From Clostridia bacterium (GTDB lineage: Bacteria; Bacillota; Clostridia; UBA1381): a stretch of DNA of 64,000 nt. Shown piece by piece: positions 63,738 through 64,000 of the stretch (its first letter is position 1; the number at the start of each line of letters is the position of its first letter). The stretch is from the NCBI GenBank assembly GCA_017443895.1, contig JAFSXU010000034.1:184106-248105 (forward strand). Direction: 5' to 3'. The translations under genes and the position numbers were made by a program. The notes beneath the pieces are model-generated. The model had not been told where the DNA came from and ran no database searches. It saw only the letters and a program-made list of their open reading frames with translations.

Positions 63738-63803
63738 ACTATACCTTAGTTACACCGTCTTTTCAACTTTGTAAAATTCCTATTTTGTTTGATTTTTTAC
63801 AAA
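63738..63803 (-). promoter_or_regulatory. Promoter of the oligosaccharide import operon with cluster operator
   Basis: On the minus strand TTGAAA (63761-63766), 17 bases, TATAGT (63738-63743). A good distal operator copy, TTTGTAAAAAATCAAAC (63787-63803), begins 49 bases from the -10. The proximal position (63767) keeps only ACAAAG. The layout matches the four other cluster promoters. Confidence 0.7.
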
Positions 63804-63900
63804 TTCGTTTTATTTAGCGCCACTGTGCGGTTTTTAGTTAAATAACAAATACGGATTTTGTTAAATTTTGGTTTATATGCGTAAATGGGTATCACAATTT

Positions 63901-63979
63901 GTAGGGGAGGGTTTCCATGCCCTCCCGTTCCCAGTATGCATTATCGGGGATACGGGCAGGCACGGAGACCTGCCCCTAC
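63901..63979. repeat. GC-rich intergenic repeat with inverted ends
   Basis: GTAGGGG (63901-63907) and CCCCTAC (63973-63979) are inverted ends. Inside are GAGGG/CCCTC and GGGCAGG/CCTGCCC hairpins. The base composition is clearly richer in GC than the flanks. It resembles dispersed repeats that I recall from clostridial genomes. The stretch 63804-63900 shows nothing codable. Confidence 0.5.
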
Positions 63980-64000
63980 GACCATACCAATTTGCCGTAA

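Noticed and set aside
63901..63979. The inverted-end element as a tRNA or attachment site.
   Set aside because: It has no cloverleaf or T-loop motif, and no integrase or phage gene is nearby.

Overview
The window reads as a low-GC, Gram-positive anaerobe of the class Clostridia. It carries extended Shine-Dalgarno sites, consensus sigma-A promoters with 17-base spacers, S-layer homology (SLH) domains, lipoprotein solute-binding proteins, and sugar permeases of the LplB/YtcP type. The mass of SLH-, CBM- and Ig-like surface proteins next to uronic-acid enzymes recalls pectin-degrading gut clostridia such as Monoglobus, but that placement is inference. Almost everything is on the minus strand. 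No tRNA, rRNA, CRISPR array, insertion sequence or phage gene was seen.

Region 1 (1-12.9 kb) is conserved housekeeping. It holds the start of a probable LonB-type gene, a radical-SAM/DUF4130 DNA-metabolism pair (plus strand), tgt and queA for queuosine, an operon ruvA-ruvB-amidase, ruvC, argG (plus strand), and a polar amino acid ABC transporter. Between tgt and queA sits a short locus that looks like an undescribed type I toxin-antitoxin module: a 27-residue hydrophobic peptide with an extended SD, its own extended -10 promoter, a shared 3' hairpin and a perfectly spaced opposing promoter.

Region 2 (12.9-20.1 kb) is a cyclic-di-GMP island. It has three GGDEF cyclases without the RxxD inhibitory site, one EAL phosphodiesterase with a degenerate GGDEF domain, and one HD-GYP-like protein. 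The most unusual member is an APC-family amino acid permease fused to a GGDEF domain, in one operon with the HD-GYP-like protein and a second cyclase. An alpha/beta hydrolase and the serine/threonine symporter SstT follow (20.2-22.6 kb).

Region 3 (22.6-63.8 kb) is a large saccharide-utilisation locus. Import and intracellular steps are encoded by two permeases and a lipoprotein (no ATPase nearby), a GH88 unsaturated glucuronyl hydrolase, a ROK sugar kinase, a HAD phosphatase, GH28, GH36, GH43 and a heparinase II/III-fold lyase, all without signal peptides. The cell-surface part has two paralogous giant helical-barrel proteins (1261 and 1333 aa, candidate polysaccharide lyases), a 2239-aa SLH-anchored multi-module protein, an SLH/CBM protein, a beta-helix protein and other modular proteins. 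GH88 plus lyases point to a uronic-acid-containing polysaccharide cut by beta-elimination outside, imported, and finished inside.

Five promoters in region 3 (near 28.3, 40.1, 48.8, 57.0 and 63.8 kb) share a cis-element: two direct repeats of TTGTTAAAAAACAAA type at a 20-base period, starting 29 and 49 bases from the -10 box, the proximal copy abutting the -35. This is the layout expected for an AraC/YesN-type activator and ties the operons into one regulon whose regulator is not in the window.
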